64,000 nt of DNA, taken from positions 1 through 64,000 of the forward strand of contig JAJFLE010000037.1 of NCBI GenBank assembly GCA_021772835.1, written 5' to 3'. The notes beneath the pieces are model-generated. The model made no database searches, was not told the origin of the DNA, and worked only from the letters and a program-made list of their open reading frames with translations. Of this stretch, positions 26,127 through 34,365 are shown piece by piece (position 1 is the first letter of the stretch; each line of letters begins with the position of its first letter). The position numbers were made by a program, and so were the translations under genes. The DNA comes from Mariprofundus sp. (GTDB taxonomy: Bacteria; Pseudomonadota; Zetaproteobacteria; Mariprofundales; Mariprofundaceae).

Positions 26127-27128
26127 GTGGGCGAATTCGTTGCTAATGTCAGGCGTCAGGTGGGCTGGTTTGTTTTGCTCGGCATGGGCACTATTGTACT
26201 GATTATCCTCGCTGTCAGCCTGCAAAGCGATCTCTTTGCCAAGAAGTTTACTCTCTATTTTTCTCCGCCTTCTGCAGCATTCTTTTACGACGGTCAGGCC
26301 GTCAAATTTCAGGGTTTCACCGTTGGCCGCATCAACGAGATGGACTTACAAGAGGATGGCAGGGTACGCATCACACTCAAGCTGCTTGAGCGATATCACC
26401 CAATGCTGCATCAGGATGCCATCATTCATCTGGTCAGGGATGGTCTTATTGGCGAGCAGACATTGGAAATCACTTCCGGCAATGCCAAAAAACCTGTCGT
26501 TGAAGCCGAACAGACTATCCATTACGAAACTGCGGCCACCATTGAACAACTACTACAGGACATAAAACCTGCTGTCGAAAATGCCAATACCTTGCTGCGG
26601 GAGCTGACTGAACTCGCCGCATGGTTGAATGATCCGACCAGTGATTTCCGTCAGATGCTGTCGCGCATGAATGCAGTCAGTCAGGATCTGAACCGTGAAA
26701 ATGTAGGCAAACTGGTTATCAATTTAGCCGAAATACTGGAAAACCTGCAGAGCATGACCAAGGGCCTGAAAGATAGTCGGGTCGGTGAACAACTGGCCAG
26801 GTCTCTGCAGTCCACTTCGGAGATACTGTCCGATCTCAGACCTCTGACTCAACAGCTTGCTAAAGAGGGGCCGGAAAGCCTGACACGCATCAACAGTCTG
26901 ATTAACCATGTCGACCTGTTATCCAAGTCTCTGGACACCGTTGCCTCTGACCTTTCCGAACTCACACCTGAACTGCCGGGACTGGCAAGAGAATCGCGAC
27001 AAGCTATTAGCGAAATACAAGGCATGCTGAAGTCACTTCAAGGTTCGTGGCTGCTCGGCAACCCGCCAGGACCTGCCCAAGGCAAAGGAAACAGTGTCGC
27101 TCCACCCGTATTGGATATGCAGCCATGA
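26127..27128 (+). CDS. MlaD-like MCE-domain protein with long coiled-coil tail
   Basis: 333 residues, GTG start at 26127 directly after the previous stop (GGAGAATAG supplies the site). It has one N-terminal membrane helix (VGWFVLLGMGTIVLIILAV), an MCE domain at about 38-120 (FYDGQAVKFQGFTVGRI, LVRDGLIGEQTLEIT) and then about 200 helical residues with heptad-like Leu/Ser spacing (NLAEILENLQSMTKGL), longer than MlaD of the first locus. Such tails can form a tube or needle in other MCE proteins. It overlaps the lipoprotein gene by 4 bases. Confidence 0.9.
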   Translation: MGEFVANVRRQVGWFVLLGMGTIVLIILAVSLQSDLFAKKFTLYFSPPSAAFFYDGQAVKFQGFTVGRINEMDLQEDGRVRITLKLLERYHPMLHQDAIIHLVRDGLIGEQTLEITSGNAKKPVVEAEQTIHYETAATIEQLLQDIKPAVENANTLLRELTELAAWLNDPTSDFRQMLSRMNAVSQDLNRENVGKLVINLAEILENLQSMTKGLKDSRVGEQLARSLQSTSEILSDLRPLTQQLAKEGPESLTRINSLINHVDLLSKSLDTVASDLSELTPELPGLARESRQAISEIQGMLKSLQGSWLLGNPPGPAQGKGNSVAPPVLDMQP

Positions 27129-28111
27129 AACATCTCATCAGATGTTCATGCTACGGCAGATGGTTGCTGACTCTGTTGTGTGTTTCCATGCTCTGTTCTT
27201 GCGGAGGCAAAAGCAGCCATAAAGCTCCTGAACCTGAAAATCCTTATATCTCGCAAGCTAACAATTTTATTCAGAACGGATTGGCCGCAATGCAGAATGA
27301 ACGCTGGCAATCCGCAGAAAACTCATTTGCGCGGGCTTTAATCTCATCCCAACTTGCTGATGATATCAGTCTTGTTTCCCTATCCTGGTACAATCTGGCA
27401 GTGATACGATCCGCACTGAATAATGTTCAAGGTGCAGAAGAGGCATATGTTCGTGTGCTTGAGCTGACTGATCGTCACCAGGACAGCCTCATGCAATTGC
27501 GAGCACAAATCGCGCTTGCTCTGATACAAGAGCGTGAAGGCCACCTGCCGGAAACATTTGATCTGCAGCAGCTACCGGCCAGTCTGTATCAGGCAGGAGG
27601 GCACTGGCCTACGGATATTCGCCTGCAGGCAGCGCGCCTTGCACAACGCCTGCACTATACCACCTTGGCACAACAGGCTTATCTGGTCATAACGCAGAAA
27701 ACAGGCAGTGATCAAAACCTGCTGAAAATGAAGGCTGAAGCTCATATGGGCCTTGCCCTGCTGTCCAGCTCGGAAAGCAGATATGAGCATGCGTGGTCAG
27801 AAGCTGAGAAGGCTCTGAGTTATTGCCGCGTCGTCGGCGCTCCACGCCTGACAGCCCACGCTCTGCTTCTGCAAGGGCAACTGAGCATCGCAAGCAAGAG
27901 TGAACGCAAGGACAGGCTGGAGCGTGCACTGAGCATTTATGCCGCGCTCGAAGACAGCTTTGCTCAAAAGCAGGCCCTGACCGAACTTATCAAGTTGAAT
28001 GCTCCCGAGCCTTCCCCTGCACTGCGGTTGCGTTTACAGCAACTCGAGGACAAGCTTGGCAAAGAAAACGAAAAGGCTGAAACCTTTTCGATCATGGAAG
28101 AGGATCATTGA
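27125..28111 (+). CDS. TPR-containing lipoprotein of MCE locus 2
   Basis: 328 residues. The start is the ATG at 27125 in ATGA overlap with the MlaD-like gene. A signal peptide ends in a lipobox, SMLCSCGG, with a lipid-modified Cys near residue 25. The mature part is helical with TPR-like repeats (QNERWQSAENSFARAL, SWYNLAVIRSALNNVQGAEEAYVRVLEL, HAWSEAEKALSYC). Many MCE systems have an auxiliary lipoprotein (PqiC-like), but this one is a TPR protein instead. It is probably on the periplasmic face of the outer or inner membrane. The role is inferred from position. Confidence 0.85.
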   Translation: MKHLIRCSCYGRWLLTLLCVSMLCSCGGKSSHKAPEPENPYISQANNFIQNGLAAMQNERWQSAENSFARALISSQLADDISLVSLSWYNLAVIRSALNNVQGAEEAYVRVLELTDRHQDSLMQLRAQIALALIQEREGHLPETFDLQQLPASLYQAGGHWPTDIRLQAARLAQRLHYTTLAQQAYLVITQKTGSDQNLLKMKAEAHMGLALLSSSESRYEHAWSEAEKALSYCRVVGAPRLTAHALLLQGQLSIASKSERKDRLERALSIYAALEDSFAQKQALTELIKLNAPEPSPALRLRLQQLEDKLGKENEKAETFSIMEEDH

Positions 28112-28620
28112 TGGGCAACCCTTGCATACAAGACGTGAGCTTTCCCGCCAGCGAAAGCAGCCATGTCGGCAAATTATGTCTGCAACTGAACTGCAACAGC
28201 GACTGCATTCACGTATTGCGCTCCATGGTTGCAGTGATGACCGCGCGCGCCGGTATGGATGAGCTGCGCAGCAACAGAGTTGCCATCGCAGTCGATGAAC
28301 TGTTTGCCAATATCGCCGCCCACGCTTATGGCGGCAAAGCTGGCCGCGTGGAGATAGAAACCTGTATCTGCGACGAGGCCGAACACGGTCGGGCACTGGT
28401 CTTTGATTTTCGTGACTTTGCCTCCGTGGCCTGGGCTGGTTGTCTCAAAGAGGCCGCCAACCATGTTCCTGACCCTGAAAACCTCTGCCCCGGTGGCCTT
28501 GGCTTGAGGCTGATCTGCAAGGTGTCCGATCATTGCGAACACCAAGCCCTCGAAGACGGCAATCACTGGCGCCTTATATTTAACATCAACGATGGAGAAA
28601 ACGATGGATGTAACGCTTAA
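28111..28620 (+). CDS. RsbW-like ATPase-fold (HATPase_c) protein, putative anti-sigma/serine kinase type
   Basis: 169 residues; ATG 28111 shares the base A with the previous TGA. It has a GHKL-type N-box VAIAVDELFANIAAHAYGG and a G2-type box PGGLGLRLICKVSDHCEH, the pattern of RsbW/SpoIIAB switch kinases. The G1 box, normally with two glycines after Asp, reads DFRDFASVAWAG, so nucleotide binding may be altered. In partner switching such a kinase phosphorylates a STAS protein; a STAS gene follows directly, overlapping by 17 bases. No sigma factor is nearby, so its target is unknown. Confidence 0.82.
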   Translation: MGNPCIQDVSFPASESSHVGKLCLQLNCNSDCIHVLRSMVAVMTARAGMDELRSNRVAIAVDELFANIAAHAYGGKAGRVEIETCICDEAEHGRALVFDFRDFASVAWAGCLKEAANHVPDPENLCPGGLGLRLICKVSDHCEHQALEDGNHWRLIFNINDGENDGCNA

Positions 28621-28936
28621 TTTTGAACGTGAAGACCGGGATGATACGCATACATTGTTGCGCATCAAAGGTGACGTCACCATTCATACTTCAACACGAT
28701 TGAGAGAACAGCTTAAACCTCTGTTTACGACAAAAATGCAGGAGGTCCACGTGGCACTCGATCATGTCGATTTCATGGACTCATCAGGTATTGCGACACT
28801 GGTAGAGGGCTTGCAATGGTCACGCCTCACCGGTGGCCGCTTTGTGCTATCAGGGCTCAAGGACAACGTTAAAGATGTATTCTCTCTCGCCAAACTGGAT
28901 ACTGTATTTGATATTGAGGACAGCACTGCGGCATGA
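28604..28936 (+). CDS. STAS-domain protein (anti-sigma factor antagonist or MlaB type)
   Basis: 110 residues from ATG 28604, set by GGAGAAAACG just before it; an ATG at 28592 is in frame but lacks a site. The STAS fold shows [20 protein letters not shown] and the phospho-acceptor segment [17 protein letters not shown], with Ser present, then [26 protein letters not shown]. It could be a SpoIIAA/RsbV-type antagonist regulated by the kinase upstream, or the MlaB-like subunit that binds an MlaF ATPase; the locus otherwise lacks MlaB. It overlaps ubiD by 4 bases. Confidence 0.88.
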   Translation: MDVTLNFEREDRDDTHTLLRIKGDVTIHTSTRLREQLKPLFTTKMQEVHVALDHVDFMDSSGIATLVEGLQWSRLTGGRFVLSGLKDNVKDVFSLAKLDTVFDIEDSTAA

Positions 28937-30393
28937 GTTTTTCTGACCTGCGCGCTTTTACAACTGAACTTGAGAAGCGCGGCCTGCTAAAGCGCATTTC
29001 AACAGAAGTCAGTACTGAACTGGAAATCACCGAAATCTCCGATCGCGTGTTGCGCGCCGGTGGCCCTGCCCTGCTGTTTGAGAACGTCAAAGGCTCGCAC
29101 ATGCCGGTGCTGACCAACCTGTTTGGTACAGCTGAACGCATTGCGCTCGGCATGGGTAGAGAATCAGCAGATGAACTGCGCGATATCGGTGAGTTACTTG
29201 CCTACCTGAAAGAGCCCGAGCCACCAAAAGGTTTGCGCGATGCCTGGGATAAATTCCCGATTCTGAAAAAAGTTATGCATATGCAGCCTAAAATGGTGAG
29301 CAAGGCGCCGTGGCAGGAAGTCGTTATGAAAGGTGACGAAGTGGACCTCTATCAGCTGCCTATCCAGAGCTGCTGGCCTGAAGATGCTGCTCCCCTGCTC
29401 ACCTGGGGCCTTGTGGTCACCAAGGGTCCGAACAAAGATCGGCAGAATTTAGGCATTTACCGCCAACAGCTGATTGGCAAAAACAAACTCATCATGCGCT
29501 GGCTCAAACATCGCGGCGGCGCCCAGGATCACCTGGAAGCAAAAAAGGCAGGTGCCGCGAAATTTCCTTGTGCGGTGGTGATCGGCGCAGATCCCGCCAC
29601 GATTCTGGCAGCAGTAACTCCGATCCCCGACACCCTGTCTGAGTACCAGTTTGCAGGCCTGTTGCGCGGGAAAAAAACCGTACTCACAGAGTGTCGAAAC
29701 ATTGAAATGCAGGTTCCCGCTTCGGCCGAGATTGTGCTCGAAGGTTATGTCTCCCTCGATGAATATGCCGAAGAGGGGCCATTCGGTGATCATACCGGCT
29801 ATTACAATGAAACCGAGATGTTCCCGGTCTTCACAGTTGAGAGTATCAGTAAACGCAGTGATGCCATCTACCACTCCACCCACACCGGCAAACCGCCTGA
29901 TGAACCCGCCATACTGGGGCTGGCATTCAATGAAGTATTTGTACCAATTCTGAAAAAACAGTTTCCTGAAATTGTCGATTTTTACCTGCCTATGGAAGGT
30001 TGCTCTTACCGCATGGCCATTGTTTCGATCAACAAGGGTTATGCAGGGCACGCCAAGCGGGTGATGTTCGGCATCTGGTCCTATTTGCGCCAGTTTATGT
30101 ATACCAAATTCATCATCGTCGTGGATGCGGATATCGATTGCCGGGACTGGAATGAAGTCATATGGGCGATTACCACACGCTGTGATCCTGTTCGTGATTT
30201 CACCATGGCTGAACACACACCGATCGATTATCTCGATTTTGCCTCGCCTGTGGCGGGGTTAGGCTCCAAAGTCGGCATTGATGCAACCAACAAATGGGAA
30301 GGTGAAACGGATCGCGAATGGGGACGTCCTATTGTCATGGATGAGGCTGTGAAAAAACGCATTGATGACATCTGGCCGGAACTCGGCCTCTGA
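28933..30393 (+). CDS. ubiD: 4-hydroxy-3-polyprenylbenzoate decarboxylase
   Basis: 486 residues. UbiD removes the carboxyl group of the polyprenyl-hydroxybenzoate intermediate in ubiquinone synthesis, using prenylated FMN made by UbiX (not in the window). Visible prFMN-binding and catalytic segments: [27 protein letters not shown], the Glu-containing [13 protein letters not shown] and [20 protein letters not shown]. Length matches. It overlaps the STAS gene by 4 bases, so it is probably co-transcribed with the MCE locus 2 run even though the functions look unrelated. Confidence 0.96.
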   Translation: MSFSDLRAFTTELEKRGLLKRISTEVSTELEITEISDRVLRAGGPALLFENVKGSHMPVLTNLFGTAERIALGMGRESADELRDIGELLAYLKEPEPPKGLRDAWDKFPILKKVMHMQPKMVSKAPWQEVVMKGDEVDLYQLPIQSCWPEDAAPLLTWGLVVTKGPNKDRQNLGIYRQQLIGKNKLIMRWLKHRGGAQDHLEAKKAGAAKFPCAVVIGADPATILAAVTPIPDTLSEYQFAGLLRGKKTVLTECRNIEMQVPASAEIVLEGYVSLDEYAEEGPFGDHTGYYNETEMFPVFTVESISKRSDAIYHSTHTGKPPDEPAILGLAFNEVFVPILKKQFPEIVDFYLPMEGCSYRMAIVSINKGYAGHAKRVMFGIWSYLRQFMYTKFIIVVDADIDCRDWNEVIWAITTRCDPVRDFTMAEHTPIDYLDFASPVAGLGSKVGIDATNKWEGETDREWGRPIVMDEAVKKRIDDIWPELGL

Positions 30394-30456
30394 TCTCAGT
30401 GTGATCATGTCAGACGAGCAGCGTTAAAACTGACGGTTTCGAAACGGAAAGGACCG

Positions 30457-30945
30457 ATGCTCATCGCTGCCCTGCTTGCCATTGCCGGATTAACTTACCT
30501 AACACCGATACAGTGATTGGAATGCAGACGGGTTGGCGCGCGGTGAAGCGACCGTCAAGCAGGGGGATTTTGATGAAGCTGCCGAATGGTTCCATCAGGT
30601 AGCCAAACTGAATAATTAGAAAGCACAGTATGAGCTGGCCAAATTATTTGAAACAGGGCAAGGCATGGAAGCTGCTGATCCGGTCAACGCTGCCATCTGG
30701 TTTCGCAATGCACAGGCCAATCTGGGCATAATCTATGGTGAAGCCAAAGGTTCCGGTTTTACCCATGACAACAAGCAGGAACTTCTGTACTTGCAGAAAG
30801 CAGCAGATCAAAACAGAGCAAAGCCGAGGCAGACGGCAATCCACCGGCGAGGTTATTGCTGGGGCTGCTTTATCAGCTTGGCCGTGGCCTCCTGCACCAT
30901 GAAAAACTGGGCTCGCCGATCCGGGCAAGATTGGAGCCGCTATAA
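30457..30945 (+). pseudogene. Broken Sel1-repeat (TPR-like) protein gene
   Basis: The start is gene-like (AAAGGACCG, ATG at 30457, hydrophobic MLIAALLAIAGLTYL) but a stop follows at 30514-30516. Sense continues in another frame from 30515: GDFDEAAEWFHQVAKLNN, then a TAG at 30617, then KAQYELAKLFETGQG, NAAIWFRNAQANLGI and LLYLQKAADQ. After about 30815 it moves frame again to ADGNPPARLLLGLLYQLGRG. These are Sel1-type repeats. Two frame changes and one stop show a dead gene. It runs into a remnant of an antiporter gene on the other strand near 30895. Confidence 0.75.
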
Positions 30946-31082
30946 ATGCTGTCGCCCCAGCTTTTGCCAAGCAGCCTGAATACCACTGCATAGATCGCCG
31001 TATTCAGCACCAGCACCATCAGTGCCAGCGCGCGGGTTCCCATCATCCCATGTTTACATTTCAACGGCGCACCCTGTAACAC
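30893..31082 (-). pseudogene. Remnant of a Kef-type (CPA2) cation/proton antiporter gene
   Basis: The minus-strand frame reads ALALMVLVLNTAIYAVVFRL, then LLGKSWGDSIYSGSNLARIGEPSFS. This matches the CPA2 pattern of a membrane helix followed by a Glu-Ser-Trp-type turn and an IGEFSF helix. Only about 60 codons remain, with no matching sequence on either side, so it is an internal fragment. An ATG at 31082 happens to open the frame, but the product would lack almost the whole transporter. It faces the broken Sel1 gene end to end. Confidence 0.65.
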
Positions 31083-31198
31083 AATAGTTAAGACACACGA
31101 CCGTGCTCAATAGTCACACCAGAGTATGAAAATATATATTGTGACCTTTTTCGACTATACTACGTCTTAATTGATGGAGTCTTAAAAAGGAGAGTGTT

Positions 31199-32578
31199 AT
31201 GCATAAAGTTTTTTCCGGCGGCTTGTTCATTGCCGCCATCTTACTATCACCGCTTGCCGCATGGTCAGCAGAGTCCAGTGCACTGCTGCAGGAAGCTGAA
31301 GCTGTTCGAGCGGAGGAACTCTCACCGGTAGCATATAATGCAGCAAAAGACGCGTATGCCCAACGCCAGATAGGCACAGCTGACATGCAAGCCCAACAGG
31401 CTATCACCAACAGTCTAATCATGAGCCGCACGTTTCCAAAGCTCATCGAATCACGAGACCGCATGAACGCATCAGGAGCCATCGATGTTCGCAAGGAGCT
31501 GGCAGAACGTGCGGAAGAGGCATTCGACCGAGTCGTTGCGGCTGTTGAAGCAGGCGACATGCGTCGCGCCAAGAAAGATTCTGAAAATGCAGAGCTGCTG
31601 ACTTATCAGGCTGAAGTTGTAGCTGCTCGTGAACAGTTGACGCGCCCAATCGCCAAGGCGCTGTCCGCAGCCCGCAAGGAAGATGGCAACCGCTATGCGC
31701 CGAAAAGTTTTGCCAAAGCCAATGAGGGCATGAAAAGAGTAGAGCGTCTGGTAAGCAGTAACCCTGCAGCGCGCGGGCAGCTCTACAATGAAAGCAGGAA
31801 TAGCCTGGAAATGGCTCAGGCTGCACTGGAGATCGGTCGTTTCGGCAAGCAGATCAAGAGAAAACCGGAAACGGCAGAGGCCTGGTTCAACAGCCGTGAC
31901 AATGACATGAGTGCCATCGCCAAACATCTGAACCTCAACCTGGGTGGTGCAAAGTCACATACTGAACGCGTCAAACTCATCACCGATGCGATTGATCAGA
32001 TGCGCTCCAGTTATGATGAGCAGCTTGCCGATGCACGTAAACAGATCAACAAACTGCAGGGCAACCTCGCTGAGCTTGATGATACGCGCACCAGCCTTGG
32101 GAAAGCCCGTTACGTGCTGAAACTGAAACGCGAAGCCGAAGCGAAAATTGCCCAGCTCGCCAGTCTGTTCGATCCGTCACAGGTGGAGTTGTTCCTGACT
32201 ACCGATGCTGACGTAATCATCCGCATGAAAGCCATGAACTTCCCGAGTGGCAGTGCTATTGTACCGGCACGCTCCTATGACCTGATGGAACTGGCGAGTA
32301 AGGCCGTTGACCTGTTTGGAGACCGGGCAGTGCGCGTAGAAGGTCATACCGACTCCGTGGGTAATGATGAATACAATCAGGCTCTCTCCGAGCGTCGTGC
32401 CGTTACTGTCAAAGAGTATCTCGATGCACGATTTGCTGAAAATAACCGTACTATCACCTCAGTCGGTTTCGGTGAAGAGCGTCCAATCGCCAACAACGAA
32501 AAGGCGGAAGGCCGTGGCAAAAACAGGCGTATTGATATCGTGCTGATTGCACCGCCAATTCCGACAACAAAACCCTGA
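31199..32578 (+). CDS. OmpA-family outer-membrane/periplasmic protein with helical N-terminal region
   Basis: 459 residues, AAGGAGAG site before the ATG at 31199. A signal peptide (LFIAAILLSPLAAWSA) is followed by about 290 residues of Ala/Glu/Arg-rich helix and coiled coil (YDEQLADARKQINKLQGNLAELDD) rather than a beta barrel. The C-terminal OmpA domain (about 340-450) has VRVEGHTDSVGNDEYNQALS and RGKNRRIDIVL, which bind peptidoglycan. It probably anchors the envelope to the cell wall. A -10-like TATACT is at 31156-31161 without a clear -35. A strong terminator follows at 32611, so it is its own unit between dead genes. Confidence 0.9.
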   Translation: MHKVFSGGLFIAAILLSPLAAWSAESSALLQEAEAVRAEELSPVAYNAAKDAYAQRQIGTADMQAQQAITNSLIMSRTFPKLIESRDRMNASGAIDVRKELAERAEEAFDRVVAAVEAGDMRRAKKDSENAELLTYQAEVVAAREQLTRPIAKALSAARKEDGNRYAPKSFAKANEGMKRVERLVSSNPAARGQLYNESRNSLEMAQAALEIGRFGKQIKRKPETAEAWFNSRDNDMSAIAKHLNLNLGGAKSHTERVKLITDAIDQMRSSYDEQLADARKQINKLQGNLAELDDTRTSLGKARYVLKLKREAEAKIAQLASLFDPSQVELFLTTDADVIIRMKAMNFPSGSAIVPARSYDLMELASKAVDLFGDRAVRVEGHTDSVGNDEYNQALSERRAVTVKEYLDARFAENNRTITSVGFGEERPIANNEKAEGRGKNRRIDIVLIAPPIPTTKP

Positions 32579-32610
32579 GTCACCCACTCAGAGTAAACTG
32601 TTGTACTGAA

Positions 32611-32641
32611 CGGGCTGCGAGAAATCGCAGCCCGTTTTGTT
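32611..32641 (+). terminator. Rho-independent terminator of the OmpA-family gene
   Basis: A 10-bp perfect GC-rich stem (CGGGCTGCGA / TCGCAGCCCG) with a GAAA tetraloop at 32621-32624 is followed by TTTTGTTTTT. It lies 33 bases after the stop codon at 32578, the classic layout of an intrinsic terminator. Confidence 0.95.
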
Positions 32642-32726
32642 TTTCCAACTTCAGACATACGACCGGACTTTCCGCCAGACTACATTGCCAAGGTAAAGTT
32701 CCAGTTTCTTCTTTCCAGAAGCTTAG

Positions 32727-33086
32727 GGGCATTGCGGCACAGGATTATCAATTCGCCAATTCGTACAGTCAGCGAATAAACCAGCGGCTACACGGTGGGC
32801 AAGAATCTGGAAACGTCTGACACAAGCTACGGCCGCGATGGGTATCGGTGTGTAGCGTGTCGAAGCGGCGGATCCCATCCACTGCTTCGCTATCGTCGCA
32901 TTAATCGGACACCTGTTGGCCTGGCTACCGCAGGAAATTGCCTCCTCGGCCGTGCTGCTCGCACTTGCAGCGCAGGGCGTCCTGCTTTGCTGCGCATGCA
33001 ATTTCGCTGTCCTGCTGGCTATAGGGCTGCTTATTACTCAGCCCTGGCGCAGAGCTGTGGATCTGATAACAAGTTGCAACCCGTGA
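32727..33086 (+). pseudogene. Decayed reading frame of a membrane protein, identity unknown
   Basis: One plus-strand frame reads like protein across an internal TAG at 32853-32855: ATRWARIWKRLTQATAAMGI before it and FAIVALIGHLLAWLP, then SSAVLLALAAQGVLLCC and FAVLLAIGLLITQPWRR after it, ending at 33086. The hydrophobic runs suggest two or three membrane helices. There is no start site and no complete gene in any frame. The rest of 32650-33200 shows nothing I can name. It may be a fragment left by the same decay that made the remnants at 30.5-31.1 kb. Confidence 0.35.
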
Positions 33087-33204
33087 CACGGGTTAAGCGA
33101 CTTGTTTTCGTCTCGGTTGGCGGCACACGATATTTATCGGCGGGAGCTCACAATCAATAGCGACCTGAGGACATCCAGCGCCACTGTGAACAGGTACAGA
33201 GGCC

Positions 33205-33780
33205 TTACTGACCGGCGCTCTTCTGGCCGGAATGCTCGGGCAGCATAAAGTCGGCAAGCGCAGCTGTAGCCGCCGCCGCCAGGGCATTCCCAATCATACC
33301 GCCGTTATCACGGCCAGACGGGCTCAGGGCAAACTGATCTTCAACTGCAGCACGGTAGGTTCGGCTCACTCTGGAGCTGTTCATTTTCGACTCAATCGCC
33401 ACTGCCACCTCCACCTTGCTTTTGATCATCTCTCTGGAGGCGGTGTAGGTGATGGACTGAATATGGATTAGCATGCCATTGGCAAGCTCACTGCTATATG
33501 GAACCACCTGATAGCCTGCGGCTTTCAGGGCGGTGACCATATAAGCATACAGGGACGCTGCAAGGTCGGAGCCCGGCACAAGGTACTCGCCGTCAACAGC
33601 ACGACCGAATGCCTTGTTCTCCCGTGTGTCTTCAATCCATAGTGCAACATTGCCTTTGCCTGCTGCAACCGCTATCGCACTTTTCGGATAGACCACATCT
33701 GTTTTGATCTCACCGGCCTGAGCAAATACCGGCATGCTCAGCATCAAAACAAGCATTGTATTTCTTTTCCATGTAAGCAT
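33205..33780 (-). CDS. YajG-like secreted protein
   Basis: 191 residues. A signal peptide (MLVLMLSMPVFAQAGE) precedes a domain with VALWIEDTRENKAFGRAVDG and a helical Ala-rich end, the pattern of the YajG lipoprotein family (unknown function, envelope). Unlike YajG lipoproteins, it has no Cys at the cleavage site, so it should be a soluble periplasmic protein. The start at 33780 could instead be the ATG eight codons in, which gives a tidier signal peptide. It is divergent from the B12 operon, with the riboswitch region between. Confidence 0.75.
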   Translation of the reverse strand: MLTWKRNTMLVLMLSMPVFAQAGEIKTDVVYPKSAIAVAAGKGNVALWIEDTRENKAFGRAVDGEYLVPGSDLAASLYAYMVTALKAAGYQVVPYSSELANGMLIHIQSITYTASREMIKSKVEVAVAIESKMNSSRVSRTYRAAVEDQFALSPSGRDNGGMIGNALAAAATAALADFMLPEHSGQKSAGQ

Positions 33781-34002
33781 CTCATTCCCCTTAAAAAAAC
33801 ATGTCGTTGTGTTCGCAAAAGTCAGACGGCTATCGCAGCCGAAAAATCACATATTACGACAGACCCGGGAAATGCCCCAAATTACTGATTGCCCGTATCG
33901 TTTGCGTATATGCTACCTGAAAACACCATATCACAGATCATCCGGAATTTCGCGGTGCAGATCTGTGAGTCTCGACACAGATAGACGCATATGCGAAGTG
34001 AC

Positions 34003-34207
34003 GTTAGGGTGCGCGCTGTTTTGGGTGCCCGATCGGTCGAAAGACTATGGGTGAAACGGGAAGTCCGGTGCGACTGTTATTAGTCAATTCCGGCGCAGCC
34101 CCCGCTACTGTAGGCCTGACAACGTTGTTCGAACCCACTGGGAGATTGATCACTGATCACCTGGGAAGGAGAACAGCCGCGGATGAAGGTAAGCCAGGAG
34201 ACCGGCC
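34003..34207 (+). promoter_or_regulatory. Adenosylcobalamin riboswitch
   Basis: Conserved cobalamin-aptamer blocks occur in order: TTTTGGGTGCCCG near 34018, ATGGGTGAAACGGGAA near 34047, CCGGTGCGA, TCCGGCGCAGCCCCCGC near 34089 and ACTGTA, then GGTAAGCCAGGAGACCGGCC (the B12 box) at 34188-34207. This family binds AdoCbl and shuts off the genes behind it. It lies upstream of btuB and the long B12 operon, on the same strand. A small hairpin (GGAACC TGCG GGTTCC, 34216-34231) and a further 135 bases lie between aptamer and start codon, likely the expression platform. Confidence 0.95.
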
Positions 34208-34365
34208 CGAAACATGGAACCTGCGGGTTCCGGACAGGGCAGTCTCGGTGGGAGACAGATCATGTATGGCTTCGCCGCATCCAGCTCACCGATATCGGCA
34301 AACATGTACATCTTCTTCTCACCACTCCTCTGATCACACATGCACGGCGGGTGCAAACAGGAGAA

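Noticed and set aside
29449-30216. Minus-strand open frame of 255 codons opposite ubiD
   Set aside because: Shadow of ubiD; no start site or motif.
34183-34365. Upstream in-frame extension of btuB through the riboswitch
   Set aside because: The stretch is the B12 box and leader; a good ribosome binding site and signal peptide fix the start at 34366.
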